From Chloroflexota bacterium (GTDB taxonomy: Bacteria; Chloroflexota; Dormibacteria; CF-121), in contig VBEW01000017.1 of NCBI GenBank assembly GCA_005889225.1, positions 1 to 40,805 of the forward strand: a stretch of DNA of 40,805 bases, read 5' to 3'. The notes beneath the pieces are model-generated. The model made no database searches and was not told the DNA's origin. It saw only the letters and a list, made by a program, of their open reading frames with translations. The position numbers were made by a program, and so were the translations under genes. Shown here piece after piece: positions 1 through 11,196 of the stretch (position 1 is its first letter; each line of letters starts with the position of its first letter).

Positions 1-998
1 ACGACCGTGATGGATGGAACCGCCGCCGTGATCGTCGGTACGACTGCCTGGTCGACGGCGTCGCGCGCCACGCGGACCGCGTTGAAGATCGCCCGCGCAT
101 CTGAGCGGCCGTGGGCGATCACCACCACACCGTTGACGCCCAGCAGCAGCGCGCCGCCGAACTCCCTCCAGTCGGCCCGACGTCGGACGGCCCGCAGCTT
201 GGGGCGCATGAGCAGACCGCCCAGGGTGGCCAGCGGGTCGCCGCGTACCGCGTCGCGCATGCTCTGGAAGACAAACTCGGCGGCGCCCTCCGCCGTCTTG
301 ATCAGGACATTGCCGCTGAAGCCGTCGGTCACCACGACGTCCGCCTTCCCTCGGAAAATGTCCTTGCCTTCGACGTTGCCGATGAAGTTGATCCCCGGCT
401 GGGCCCGCAGCAGGGGCTCGGCAGCCTGGACGAGCTGGTTGCCCTTGCCGGCCTCCTCGCCATTGCTGAGCTGAGCCACCCGCGGACTCGCGACGCCCAT
501 CAGCTTCTCGGCGTAGATACCGCCCATCACCGCGTACTGCAGCAGGTGCTCCGGCTTGGCGTCCGTGTTTGCGCCGACATCGAGGAGGAAGCAGTTCTTC
601 CCAGTGGCGGTCGGGATGATGGAACCGATCGCCGGTCGGTCGATGCCGGTGATGCGGTGCAGCCCGAAGAGGGCCGCCGCCATCACCGCCCCGCTGTTGC
701 CGGCGCTAACCAAACCATTGGCCCGCCCGTCCTCGACCATCTGGATGCCTCGGACAATGGAGGACGCCTTCTTGCTGCGCACGGCTTGGGCCGGATGCTC
801 GTCCATGCCGATCACCTCAGGCGCATCCTCGATCTGGGCCCACTTCCCGGCTCCCGAGGCGGCGAGCGCGGCGTCGACCCTGTCTTTCATGCCAACGAAG
901 ATGACCTCGACACCCAGCTCGCGGTGGGCCTCGACACCACCTGCCACCACCTGTTCAGGGGCAAAATCACCGCCCATGGCGTCGAGCGCGATCTTCAT
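1..998 (-). CDS. plsX: Phosphate acyltransferase PlsX (3' part, runs off window edge)
   Basis: Reverse-strand translation from ATG at 998 reads MKIALDAMGGDFAPEQVVAGGVEAHRELGVEVIFVG...GLVSAGNSGAVMAAA...; not in the ORF track because no stop lies inside the window. Confidence 0.93.
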   Translation of the reverse strand, partial: MKIALDAMGGDFAPEQVVAGGVEAHRELGVEVIFVGMKDRVDAALAASGAGKWAQIEDAPEVIGMDEHPAQAVRSKKASSIVRGIQMVEDGRANGLVSAGNSGAVMAAALFGLHRITGIDRPAIGSIIPTATGKNCFLLDVGANTDAKPEHLLQYAVMGGIYAEKLMGVASPRVAQLSNGEEAGKGNQLVQAAEPLLRAQPGINFIGNVEGKDIFRGKADVVVTDGFSGNVLIKTAEGAAEFVFQSMRDAVRGDPLATLGGLLMRPKLRAVRRRADWREFGGALLLGVNGVVVIAHGRSDARAIFNAVRVARDAVDQAVVPTITAAVPSITV

Positions 999-1023
999 GA
1001 GACTCCGCCCAGGTAAGGGGCGA

Positions 1024-2946
<1,923 letters not shown>

Positions 2947-2950
2947 TCAA

Positions 2951-2956
2951 ATTATA
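2951..2956 (-). promoter_or_regulatory. Putative -10 element of gyrB promoter (TATAAT)
   Basis: Reverse complement reads ...ccaaattcggTATAATttgaatacgcgatTTG(start); AT-rich gap between gcvPB and gyrB. Confidence 0.5.
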
Positions 2957-2992
2957 CCGAATTTGGCGCTAAAAATCGGCTATTGCCGGCGC

Positions 2993-4450
2993 CTAAAGTG
3001 GCGCGGCTTTCGGTACCGTCCCCGAGGCAGCAACCGGCGCGGCGGCGGCGGCTCTGGGCCGCCAGCGCAGGTCGAGCTGGCGCGCCGCCCGGACTTCATC
3101 GAGCCGTCCCACCGGCGCCTCGTGCGGCGCGGTCCTGACCATCTCGGGATCGCGCGCGATCTCCTCGACGATCTGCTCCATCGCCTTGATAAAGGCGTCG
3201 AGCGTGGCCTTTGATTCGGTTTCTGTTGGCTCGATCATGAGCGCCTCGGGCACGATCAGGGGAAAGTAGATCGTCGGGGGGTGAAAGCCGAGGTCGATCA
3301 GCCGCTTCGCGATGTCCTTCGCCGACACGCCCTGCGCCTTTGACTTCTTTGCCGTCAGCACGAATTCATGCAGGGATGGGCCACCGAACGCATCCTCGAA
3401 GGAGCGGCGGAGGTGATGCCGCAGATAGCTGGCGTTGAGCACCGCGTTCTGGGCGACCTCGCCGATCGTGTTGCCGTAAGTACGGATGTAGGCGTAGGCG
3501 CGAACCAGCATCCCGAAGTTGCCGTAGAAGGACCGGACTTTCCCGATCGACTGCGGACGGTTGTACTCGAAACGAAATCCTTCATCGGTCCGCTCCACCG
3601 TCGGGATAGGCAGGAAGGGCACCAGGTGGGACTTGACGCCAACCGGTCCGGCGCCCGGGCCCCCACCGCCGTGCGGGGTCGAGAAGGTCTTGTGCAGGTT
3701 GAGATGGACCACGTCGAAGCCCATGTCGCCTGGCCGCGCAACCCCCACCAGCGCGTTGAGGTTGGCGCCGTCGTAGTAAACCTGGACCCCTTGCTCATGC
3801 GAAAGCCGCGCGATTTCCAGAATGTCCTTTTCGAATAGACCCACGGTGTTGGGATTGGTCAGCATCACGGCGGCCACCCGGGTCGACAATTTGCTCTTCA
3901 GATCGTCGAGCTGAACGAGACCGTCCGGCCCGGACTTGATGGTCACTGTCTTCAGCCGCGACAGCGTGGCGCTGGCCGGGTTCGTCCCATGGGCGCTGTC
4001 CGGGACCAGCACCTCATCGCGACTCTCGCCTCGGCTGCGATGGTAGGCCTGGATCATGCGCAGGCCGGTCCACTCGCCGTGGGCGCCGGCGGCCGGCTGC
4101 AGGCTCATGCGATCCATGGCGGTGAGGGCGAGCAGCGCCCGCTCCAGCTCCCACATCAGGCGCAGGGCGCCCTGCGCACGCGCCGGCGGGTGATAGGGAT
4201 GCAGGTCGGCGAAATCATCGAGGCGGGCCAGGGCTTCGTGACCCTGGTGCAGGTTGAAGTTGAGCCGTCCCAACTGGCCGAAGTGGCGCGCCACCTCCGG
4301 CTCGCTCAACGAGGCAATCGGCAAGGATGACGTTCGCCGTAAGCCGGCGGGAACGAGCTCATCGATCGGCCTGACGGTGACGCCTGGTGCCGGCAGGCGG
4401 GGGCTTGGCCGGTCCTCCCGGCCCAGCTCGAAGAGCAGGGGCTCGCTCAC
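2993..4450 (-). CDS. gcvPB: Glycine dehydrogenase (decarboxylating) subunit 2
   Basis: PLP-lysine region HLNLHKTFSTPHGGGGPGAGPVGVK; GTG start overlaps the gcvPA stop (GTGA), so the 691-aa ORF in the track is over-extended. Confidence 0.95.
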   Translation of the reverse strand: MSEPLLFELGREDRPSPRLPAPGVTVRPIDELVPAGLRRTSSLPIASLSEPEVARHFGQLGRLNFNLHQGHEALARLDDFADLHPYHPPARAQGALRLMWELERALLALTAMDRMSLQPAAGAHGEWTGLRMIQAYHRSRGESRDEVLVPDSAHGTNPASATLSRLKTVTIKSGPDGLVQLDDLKSKLSTRVAAVMLTNPNTVGLFEKDILEIARLSHEQGVQVYYDGANLNALVGVARPGDMGFDVVHLNLHKTFSTPHGGGGPGAGPVGVKSHLVPFLPIPTVERTDEGFRFEYNRPQSIGKVRSFYGNFGMLVRAYAYIRTYGNTIGEVAQNAVLNASYLRHHLRRSFEDAFGGPSLHEFVLTAKKSKAQGVSAKDIAKRLIDLGFHPPTIYFPLIVPEALMIEPTETESKATLDAFIKAMEQIVEEIARDPEMVRTAPHEAPVGRLDEVRAARQLDLRWRPRAAAAAPVAASGTVPKAAPL

Positions 4451-5778
4451 GCCAGCACCTCGAGGTAGCGCTCGATGGCTCGAGGATGATTGAGTTCGGT
4501 GACCGAAACCAGCAGGGCATCCGACAGCTCCGGGACGAACCGGCCCAGCGGAAGCCCGCCAAGGACACCTCGCTCGAGCATGAAGGTCTGTGCCTGCTCC
4601 GCCGGATATGGGGTGCGCAGCACGAATTCCCAAAGAAACGGCCCCTCGAAGGCCAGCCGGTACCCTTTGCGCTCCACCAGCTGACCCGCCAGGTAGTGGG
4701 CGCGCTGGGCACTGAGCTCCGCGAGTTGCTTCAAGCCGGCTCCCCCCATGTGTGCCAGGTAAACGGTGGCGGCCAGTGCCATCAGGGCGTGGTTTGTCGT
4801 GATGTTCGAGGTGGCGTGCTCGCGCCGGATGTGCTGTTCGCGCGCCTGGAGAGTCAGGACGTATCCGCGTCGACCCTCGCCGTCGACGGTGGCGCCGACC
4901 AGCCGGCCGGGCATGCGCCGCAGCAGCGGCTCCTTGCAGGCGATAAATCCGAGGTACGGGCCGCCAAAGGACAGCGGCAGTCCCAGCGGCTGTCCATCGC
5001 CGACCGCCAGGTCGGCGCCATAGTCCCCCGGGGCCGCCAGCAGCCCCAGTGAGATCGGATCGACGCAAGCAATCAGCAAAGCCCCCGCCCGATGGGCCAG
5101 GTCGCTGATCGGCTGGGGATCTTCGAGCACGCCGAAGAAATTCGGCTGCTGGAGGATGACGGCGGCGGTGGTCGCGGTGACCGCTTGTTCCAGCTTTGCC
5201 GGATCGACTCGGCCGTCCACGCCAGGTGCGACACGGAGGATCTCGTAATGCTGCGCTTCCGAGTAGGTCTGCAGCACCTGCGCATACTCCGGATGGAGCG
5301 CGCCGGCGACGACGACGTTCTGCCGATTCGTGTGCGCCACCGCCATCGCCGTTGCCTCCGCCAGCGAGGTCGCCCCATCGTACAGCGAGGCGTTGGCCAC
5401 ATCGAGTCCGGTCAGCAGCGTGATCATCGTTTGAAATTCGTAGGTCGCCTGTAATGTTCCCTGGCTGGCCTCCGCCTGGTACGGCGTATAGGTGGTGTAG
5501 AAATCGGGCCGCGAGATCACCTGGTTCACGATGGCCGGACTGAACCGGCGAGAGGCGCCCGCGCCAAGGAAACTGTGTGACGGCGGGATCCGATAATTCA
5601 ACCGACCCAGCTCGCGGAAGTACTGAACCAGCTCGACCTCCGACAATGGCTCCGGCAGATCGACGCGATCCAGTCGCAGGCGCTCGGGAAGGTGGCTGAA
5701 GAGACCGTCGACGCTGTCGAGCTCGAGCGCCTTGAGCATCTCGGCGCGGTCCTTTTCGGCGTTCGGAAGGTAGGTCAA
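4447..5778 (-). CDS. gcvPA: Glycine dehydrogenase (decarboxylating) subunit 1
   Basis: MTYLPNAEKDRAEMLKALELDSVDGLF...FLGAGASRRFSPAIVNQVISRPDFYTTYTPYQAEASQGTLQATYEFQTMI. Confidence 0.96.
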   Translation of the reverse strand: MTYLPNAEKDRAEMLKALELDSVDGLFSHLPERLRLDRVDLPEPLSEVELVQYFRELGRLNYRIPPSHSFLGAGASRRFSPAIVNQVISRPDFYTTYTPYQAEASQGTLQATYEFQTMITLLTGLDVANASLYDGATSLAEATAMAVAHTNRQNVVVAGALHPEYAQVLQTYSEAQHYEILRVAPGVDGRVDPAKLEQAVTATTAAVILQQPNFFGVLEDPQPISDLAHRAGALLIACVDPISLGLLAAPGDYGADLAVGDGQPLGLPLSFGGPYLGFIACKEPLLRRMPGRLVGATVDGEGRRGYVLTLQAREQHIRREHATSNITTNHALMALAATVYLAHMGGAGLKQLAELSAQRAHYLAGQLVERKGYRLAFEGPFLWEFVLRTPYPAEQAQTFMLERGVLGGLPLGRFVPELSDALLVSVTELNHPRAIERYLEVLA

Positions 5779-5782
5779 CCGG

Positions 5783-6169
5783 TCACGCGGGAGCCTGGCC
5801 CTTCACGAAATCGTCGTAGGCCTTCTCGTCCAGCAGTTTTGGGTTGTCTTTGATGGCCCGGAGCTTGATGATCCAGCCTTTGCCGTACGGGTCCTGATTG
5901 ACGTACTCGGGATGGTCCTTCAACTCCTGATTGACATCGGCGACCTCGCCACCAACGGGGCTGTAGAGATCGGACGCCGCCTTGACCGATTCGATGACGC
6001 CCAGCCGGCCACCGGCATCGAGCTGCTGGCCGACCGTCGGTAGCTCGAGGTAGATGACGTCGCCCAGCTGGGACTGGGCATACTCGGTGATCCCGATGGT
6101 CGCCGTATCACCATCTTGCTTGACCCACTCGTGGCTCTCGCTGAATCGCATCCCGCTCACGTCTGGCAT
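5783..6169 (-). CDS. gcvH: Glycine cleavage system H protein
   Basis: MPDVSGMRFSESHEWVKQDGDTATIGITEYAQSQLGDVIYLELP...GVIESVKAASDLYSPVGGEV (lipoyl-lysine motif); start at internal ATG preceded by a purine-rich SD. Confidence 0.97.
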   Translation of the reverse strand: MPDVSGMRFSESHEWVKQDGDTATIGITEYAQSQLGDVIYLELPTVGQQLDAGGRLGVIESVKAASDLYSPVGGEVADVNQELKDHPEYVNQDPYGKGWIIKLRAIKDNPKLLDEKAYDDFVKGQAPA

Positions 6170-6185
6170 CGCTTCCCCCTTTCTC

Positions 6186-7274
6186 TCATTTGGGATGAGG
6201 TCGCTTGTAAAAGGGGAGAGAAACCACTTCCGCCGGCGCCGCGCTCCCGCGGACATCGACCTCGAGTCGCGTCTGTGGTTCCGTCAGCGCAGGAGGCACG
6301 TAGGCCATCGCGATGTTGTAGCCGAGCGTGAAGGAGACGTTTCCCGAGCTGACCACCCCAAGGGGTCGCCCGTCGCGCAACACCCGATAGCCATGACGCG
6401 GAATGCTTCGATCGAGCATCTTCAGACCGACCAGCCTCCGGTCGAGACCGCTCTGGCGCGCCCGCACGATGGCGTCCCGGCCGATGAAATCCTTGTCAAG
6501 GCTCAGCGTCCACTCCAGACCTGCTTCGAGCGGATTGGTCTTGTCATCCATGTCGTTCCCGTAGAGCCGCATTCCCGCTTCCAGTCGGAGTGTGTCACGC
6601 GCCCCCAGGCCTGCCGGACGGATGCCGTCGGCCTGGCCCTCCTCGAGCAACGCCCGCCACAGCCGGCCGGCGTCGTCGTTTCCGCAGAATAACTCGAAGC
6701 CATCTTCGCCGGTGTAGCCAGTCCTCGAAATCACGCAGGCCACGTCCGCGACCCGGCCCTCGATGAAGGCGTAGTACTTGATACCGTCGAGCGGGGATGG
6801 GGTCAGGCGCTGCACCAGACCCACCGCGCGTGGCCCCTGGACGCCCACGAGCGCCCACTCCCGACCGACGTTGAAGACTGGGCCGTCCGGGGAATGCGAG
6901 CGGATCCAGTCGAAGTCGCTGTCCTGATTGCCGGCATTGACCACCAGCAGATAGCCACCATCCGCTACCGCATAGACAAGGACGTCGTCGATGATGCCAC
7001 CGTCGTCATTGCATAGCAGGGCGTATTGGACCCGTCCCGTCCGCAGCGCGGTCAGGTCGCGGGTGAGGAGCCGCTGCGCGACGGCATCGTCCTTGAGACG
7101 GATCTCCCCCATGTGAGACAGATCGAACAGACCGACGGCCTCCCGGACGGCTCGATGTTCCTCGCGGATGCTGGTGTACTGCAGCGGCATGAGCCAGCCG
7201 CCGAAGTTGGTCATCTGGGCGCCGAGGCGGACGTGTTCCTCGTACAGCGGGGTCCGCTCGGCAGTCACGACCAA
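6186..7274 (-). CDS. gcvT: Aminomethyltransferase (glycine cleavage T protein)
   Basis: TPLYEEHVRLGAQMTNFGGWLMPLQYTSIREEHRAVREAVGLFDLSHMGEI...SRTGYTGEDGFELF; TTG at 7274 or GTG at 7268 as start. Confidence 0.96.
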   Translation of the reverse strand: MVVTAERTPLYEEHVRLGAQMTNFGGWLMPLQYTSIREEHRAVREAVGLFDLSHMGEIRLKDDAVAQRLLTRDLTALRTGRVQYALLCNDDGGIIDDVLVYAVADGGYLLVVNAGNQDSDFDWIRSHSPDGPVFNVGREWALVGVQGPRAVGLVQRLTPSPLDGIKYYAFIEGRVADVACVISRTGYTGEDGFELFCGNDDAGRLWRALLEEGQADGIRPAGLGARDTLRLEAGMRLYGNDMDDKTNPLEAGLEWTLSLDKDFIGRDAIVRARQSGLDRRLVGLKMLDRSIPRHGYRVLRDGRPLGVVSSGNVSFTLGYNIAMAYVPPALTEPQTRLEVDVRGSAAPAEVVSLPFYKRPHPK

Positions 7275-7277
7275 ACG

Positions 7278-7862
7278 TCAGGCCTCGTGGTCGTCAAGGT
7301 CGTCGATGTAATCGCGGAGCTCCTGGTCGTTCAGATCGCGCGCCTCGCCGAGCATCCCGAGGATGACGTTGACGCGAGCCTCCTCCCACTGCAGGAGCTT
7401 GGCGAGCTCGGCGGGTGTTGCCGGTCGACTCAAGCGGCCCGAGAGCAGCCGCTGCGCCGACTCCAGCAGGCGGCAGGCGACCACGAACGCCTCATCGTTG
7501 CGTTGTGCCTCTTCCGTCTGCGCCAGCACATCATCCATCGTCGCGGCGATGGCATGGACCAGCCGCGCGTGGAAGGCGCCCTCTCCCGGCTTGTAATGCT
7601 CAACGGCCGAGATCAGGCCCACCGTCCCTTCCTGGAACAGGTCGCCGAAGGCGACGCCGCGCTTCTTGCGAGCCTGGGCGGCCTCCAGAACGAGATAGAG
7701 GTTGTGCTCAATGAGTCTGCGGTTCGCGTCGTCGCGGGCAGGGCCCTGGCTGTTGAGCAGCCGCCGCTCCTCGTCGTTGGACAGGCGCGGATAGCGAGCC
7801 AGCTGGGCTCGGTAATCGGCCTCTTCACCATCCACGGATCGCGGCTCGGCACGTTGCGCCAC
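7278..7862 (-). CDS. Sigma-70-like protein (regions 1.2-2-3-like, no region 4)
   Basis: YRAQLARYPRLSNDEERRLL, RRLIEHNLYLVLEAAQARKKRGVAFGDLFQEGTVGLISAVEHYKPGEG resembles sigma-70 regions 1.2-2.2; RPATPAELAKLLQWEEARVNVIL resembles region 3; ends in an acidic tail. Confidence 0.75.
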   Translation of the reverse strand: MAQRAEPRSVDGEEADYRAQLARYPRLSNDEERRLLNSQGPARDDANRRLIEHNLYLVLEAAQARKKRGVAFGDLFQEGTVGLISAVEHYKPGEGAFHARLVHAIAATMDDVLAQTEEAQRNDEAFVVACRLLESAQRLLSGRLSRPATPAELAKLLQWEEARVNVILGMLGEARDLNDQELRDYIDDLDDHEA

Positions 7863-7868
7863 ACCTTC

Positions 7869-7874
7869 ATTCTA
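7869..7874 (-). promoter_or_regulatory. Putative -10 (TAGAAT) of leaderless promoter for the sigma-like/gcv operon
   Basis: TAGAAT + GAAGGT + GTG start at 7862. Confidence 0.5.
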
Positions 7875-7880
7875 CGAAGG

Positions 7881-7898
7881 CCCGACCGCTCGGCCGGG
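7881..7898. promoter_or_regulatory. 18-bp imperfect palindrome between divergent promoters (candidate operator)
   Basis: cccgaccgctcggccggg; 7 of 9 arm positions complementary. Confidence 0.4.
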
Positions 7899-7900
7899 AC

Positions 7901-7906
7901 TATCAT
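7901..7906 (+). promoter_or_regulatory. Putative -10 (TATCAT) of leaderless nfeD promoter
   Basis: TATCAT + caactc + GTG start at 7913. Confidence 0.5.
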
Positions 7907-7912
7907 CAACTC

Positions 7913-9295
7913 GTGAAGAGGGCTGGTCGCCTCTTTCTCGCGGCCGTCACGCTGGTCGCGCTTTTGCCTGCCACCGCAGCGCGCGCTGCCGAGCCGCACG
8001 TCGTGGTCGCCACCCTGAACGGCGTGATCAACCCGATCACTGACAACTACGTCTCGAATGCCGTGGACAAGGCGGTGCAGGGACACGCGGGCGCGCTGAT
8101 CATCGCGCTGGACACCCCAGGCGGCCTCGACACGTCCATGCGCAACATCATCAAGAAAATGCTGGGAGCCCCCGTCCCGGTTGTGGTCTTCGTCTCGCCC
8201 TCCGGGGCACGGGCCGCCTCCGCCGGGATGTACATCACGGAGGCCGCCGACATCGCCGTGATGTCGCCCGGCACGAACATCGGCTCGGCCCACCCGGTCA
8301 GCCTGGGCGGCAGTAACCCGGCACCCAGTGCCAGCCCCGGAGCCTCGGGCGCGTCGCCGGCTCCCGACATCGAGGACCAGAAGATCGAGAACGACGCCGC
8401 CGCCTACGCCCGCGCGCTGGCCACCCTCCACCACCACAACGCCGACTGGGTTGAAAAAGCCGTCCGGCAGAGCATCAACGCGCCTGCGGACGAGGCCGTA
8501 CAGCTGGGAGTCGTCGACTTCGAGAGCCGCGACCTCGACACCTTGCTACAGGATCTCGACGGCCGGCAGGTCACCAAGGGTGGCCGCAGCTACACATTGC
8601 AAACGGCTTATGCCGGGATCGAGCGGGTCGACATGAGCGGCTTCGACCAGTTCCTGGAAGCGGTCGCTGACCCGAACCTGGTCTACCTGCTCTTCCTGCT
8701 GGCGATCATTGGGATCGGTTTCTGGGTGACGCATCCCGGCCTGGTGCTGCCGGGCGTCGTGGGCGTGATCGCCGGCTTGCTCGCCGCCCTGTCCCTCTTC
8801 AATCTCCCGATCAACATCGCGGGCTTGCTCCTGATCCTGCTCGCGATTCTGCTATTCATCGTGGACCTCAAAGCCGTGACCCACGGCGTCCTGACGACCG
8901 GTGGCATCGTCGCGATGACCCTGGGCGGATTGCTCCTGATCAACACCGGCTTTCTCTCGGAAGCCGTCAATCTTCCACTGCTGCTCATCACGGTCCTAAC
9001 CATCGCCGGCATCTTCTTCTTCATCCTTCAGAAAGTGATCGCCTCCCGGCGGCAGCCGTACGCCGCAGGCGAGGAGTCCATGGTGGGTCACATTGGAACG
9101 GTCCGCGAGTCGCTCCACCCGGATGGCATGGTCTTCGTCGACGGCGCGCTGTGGCAGGCAACCGCGACGAGCGGGCCGCTGCCCGCAGGCACTCAGGTCC
9201 GGATACTCGGGCTGGATGGCCTTCGGCTCCGCGTGGAGCCGGTGCAGCAGCAACAAGGCACGATGGCGGAGGGACCGCAAGTGGCATCCTCATAG
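7913..9295 (+). CDS. NfeD-family membrane-bound ClpP-class serine protease
   Basis: Signal peptide, LDTPGGLDTSMRNIIKKML, FVSPSGARAASAGMYI, multi-TM segment and C-terminal NfeD OB-like domain (GHIGTVRESLHPDGMVFVDGALWQATA). Confidence 0.93.
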   Translation: MKRAGRLFLAAVTLVALLPATAARAAEPHVVVATLNGVINPITDNYVSNAVDKAVQGHAGALIIALDTPGGLDTSMRNIIKKMLGAPVPVVVFVSPSGARAASAGMYITEAADIAVMSPGTNIGSAHPVSLGGSNPAPSASPGASGASPAPDIEDQKIENDAAAYARALATLHHHNADWVEKAVRQSINAPADEAVQLGVVDFESRDLDTLLQDLDGRQVTKGGRSYTLQTAYAGIERVDMSGFDQFLEAVADPNLVYLLFLLAIIGIGFWVTHPGLVLPGVVGVIAGLLAALSLFNLPINIAGLLLILLAILLFIVDLKAVTHGVLTTGGIVAMTLGGLLLINTGFLSEAVNLPLLLITVLTIAGIFFFILQKVIASRRQPYAAGEESMVGHIGTVRESLHPDGMVFVDGALWQATATSGPLPAGTQVRILGLDGLRLRVEPVQQQQGTMAEGPQVASS

Positions 9296-9346
9296 GCGCT
9301 GCCGCCACCCGTAACATGTGACCACTGCATTAGCGAGGAGGGACCC

Positions 9347-10144
9347 GTGGGCATATTCGCGCTGATCGTCCTCGGCATCATCGTCCTGGTCGTGCTTATC
9401 GGCTTGAGCTCGGCGATCCGCATCATCAACGAGTACGAGCGCGGCGTCCTATTTCGGCTGGGCCGCTTGATGACGCTGAAGGGACCCGGCCTGCGGCTGA
9501 TCATTCCGTTTGGCATCGACAGGCTGGTCAAGATCGACCTGCGGACGGTCACCCTGGAGGTGCCGCCCCAGGAAGTCATCACGCTCGACAACGTCACGGT
9601 GAAAGTCAACGCGGTCATCTACTTCCTGGTCGTGAATCCGAATTCCGCCGTGACCAAGGTGGCCAACTATATCAACGCCACGTCACAAATAGCGCAGACG
9701 ACATTACGGAGCGTGCTCGGCCAGTCGACCCTCGATGAGCTCCTGGCGAACCGCGAGAAGATCAACACCAGGCTGCAGCAGATCATCGACGAGCAGACCG
9801 AGCCCTGGGGCATCAAGGTCTCGACCGTCGAGATCAAGGATGTCGAGCTGCCGCAGACGATGCAGCGCGCTATGGCGAAGCAGGCCGAGGCCGAGCGCGA
9901 GAAGCGGGCGAAGATCATCCACGCCGAAGGCGAGTTCGCGGCCGCCAAGCAGCTGACCGAGGCGGCCACGGTTATCGCCCAACAGCCGAGCGCACTGCAA
10001 CTTCGCTATCTACAGACCCTCACCGAAATTGGGGTCGAGCGGAACACCGTCATCGTCTTCCCAATGCCGATCGACATGATGCAACAGCTCATCGAGCTGC
10101 GGGACGCCAAAGGCCGGGGGTCGACGGCACCGGCGAAGACCTGA
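9347..10144 (+). CDS. SPFH/Band 7 slipin (stomatin-like)
   Basis: [18 protein letters not shown]...[56 protein letters not shown] before GTG. Confidence 0.95.
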   Translation: MGIFALIVLGIIVLVVLIGLSSAIRIINEYERGVLFRLGRLMTLKGPGLRLIIPFGIDRLVKIDLRTVTLEVPPQEVITLDNVTVKVNAVIYFLVVNPNSAVTKVANYINATSQIAQTTLRSVLGQSTLDELLANREKINTRLQQIIDEQTEPWGIKVSTVEIKDVELPQTMQRAMAKQAEAEREKRAKIIHAEGEFAAAKQLTEAATVIAQQPSALQLRYLQTLTEIGVERNTVIVFPMPIDMMQQLIELRDAKGRGSTAPAKT

Positions 10145-10167
10145 CGCCCCTCCTCGCCAGCGGCGAC

Positions 10168-11127
10168 GTGGCCCTCGATGTCGCCACCGTCGTCATCCTC
10201 AGCCTCATCGGCGGCCTCTACGTGCTTGCCAACTTCGGCGAGCAGAACCCAACCGCCCGCATCATCACGCTGGTTGCCGGCGGCGGGCTCTCTGCGATCG
10301 CGCTGCTGGCGGGCCTGCTGGTAGCCGTGAACAACGTGGCCCAGTACGCCGTCGGCGCGGTGCGCCCCGAGCAGTTTCGGACCAATGAGCTGCTCGGCAT
10401 TCCCCTGACGATTGCGGGCGCCGCCGGCCTGCTCTACCTGTGGCCACCGATCCAGCGCGCCGTTGCGCGGGTGATCCCGGTGCGTCCCGGGTCGCCAGTC
10501 ATGTACCTGACCGTGGTGCTTGGACTGCTGTTGGTGGCCCAGCAAGTTGGGGCGCAGGTGCAGCCGGGCCCACCGCTGACAATCGGCGATCTTCTGGCAC
10601 AGGACGTCCCGTTGCTGGTCTTGTGCTTTGTCGGCGTCGGAATTTTCGTGCGTCGCTCACCGCGTCAGACGGTCGAGCGGCTCGGACTGCTTTCCCCACG
10701 CCAAAAGCGGTGGTGGCTGGTGGCCGTCCTCGGCATCGGGGTGTTCATCGCGGTGGCGTTCGCGATCGAGGCAGTCGCCAACGTCGTCTCCCCGAGTCAG
10801 CAAAAGCAGGTCACCGACGTGACGACCGCCCTGTTCAGCCACTTCAACAATCCCGCCGCCATCATCTTCCTCGGGGTACTGGCGGCCGTCGTCGAAGAAA
10901 CCCTCTTTCGCGGCGCCCTGCTGCCGCGGTTTGGCATCGTGATCAGTTCCATTCTGTTCGCGGCGCTCCACACGCAGTACGCCGTGAGCTTTGCCACCCT
11001 GGAGGTCTTTACGCTCGGGCTGGGGCTGGGATGGTTGCGCGTGCGCGCCGGCAGCATCCTTCCCGGCATGGTGACCCATGCCGGCTACGACATTGCTGTG
11101 GGGTTCCTCTCGCTCATCGCGAAATAG
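10168..11127 (+). CDS. CPBP-family intramembrane metalloprotease
   Basis: Multi-TM protein with EETLFRGALLPRFG, FAALHTQYA and THAGYD motifs. Confidence 0.87.
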   Translation: MALDVATVVILSLIGGLYVLANFGEQNPTARIITLVAGGGLSAIALLAGLLVAVNNVAQYAVGAVRPEQFRTNELLGIPLTIAGAAGLLYLWPPIQRAVARVIPVRPGSPVMYLTVVLGLLLVAQQVGAQVQPGPPLTIGDLLAQDVPLLVLCFVGVGIFVRRSPRQTVERLGLLSPRQKRWWLVAVLGIGVFIAVAFAIEAVANVVSPSQQKQVTDVTTALFSHFNNPAAIIFLGVLAAVVEETLFRGALLPRFGIVISSILFAALHTQYAVSFATLEVFTLGLGLGWLRVRAGSILPGMVTHAGYDIAVGFLSLIAK

Positions 11128-11155
11128 ACAAACGTGCGTTTGCGATGGGCCACCG

Positions 11156-11161
11156 TATAAT
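11156..11161 (+). promoter_or_regulatory. Putative -10 element (TATAAT) upstream of parA
   Basis: caccgTATAATcccgg in the CPBP-parA gap. Confidence 0.4.
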
Positions 11162-11196
11162 CCCGGCAGAAGCCGTCCTGCGTTCCAGCCAGCAAA

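Noticed and set aside
7863-7912. Possible glycine riboswitch upstream of the gcv operon
   Set aside because: Upstream gap is only 50 bp and the operon appears leaderless; no room for an aptamer
7613-8437. 274-aa - strand ORF that would extend upstream of the sigma-like gene through nfeD
   Set aside because: A different frame from the sigma-like ORF; the N-terminal part is antisense to nfeD and low complexity
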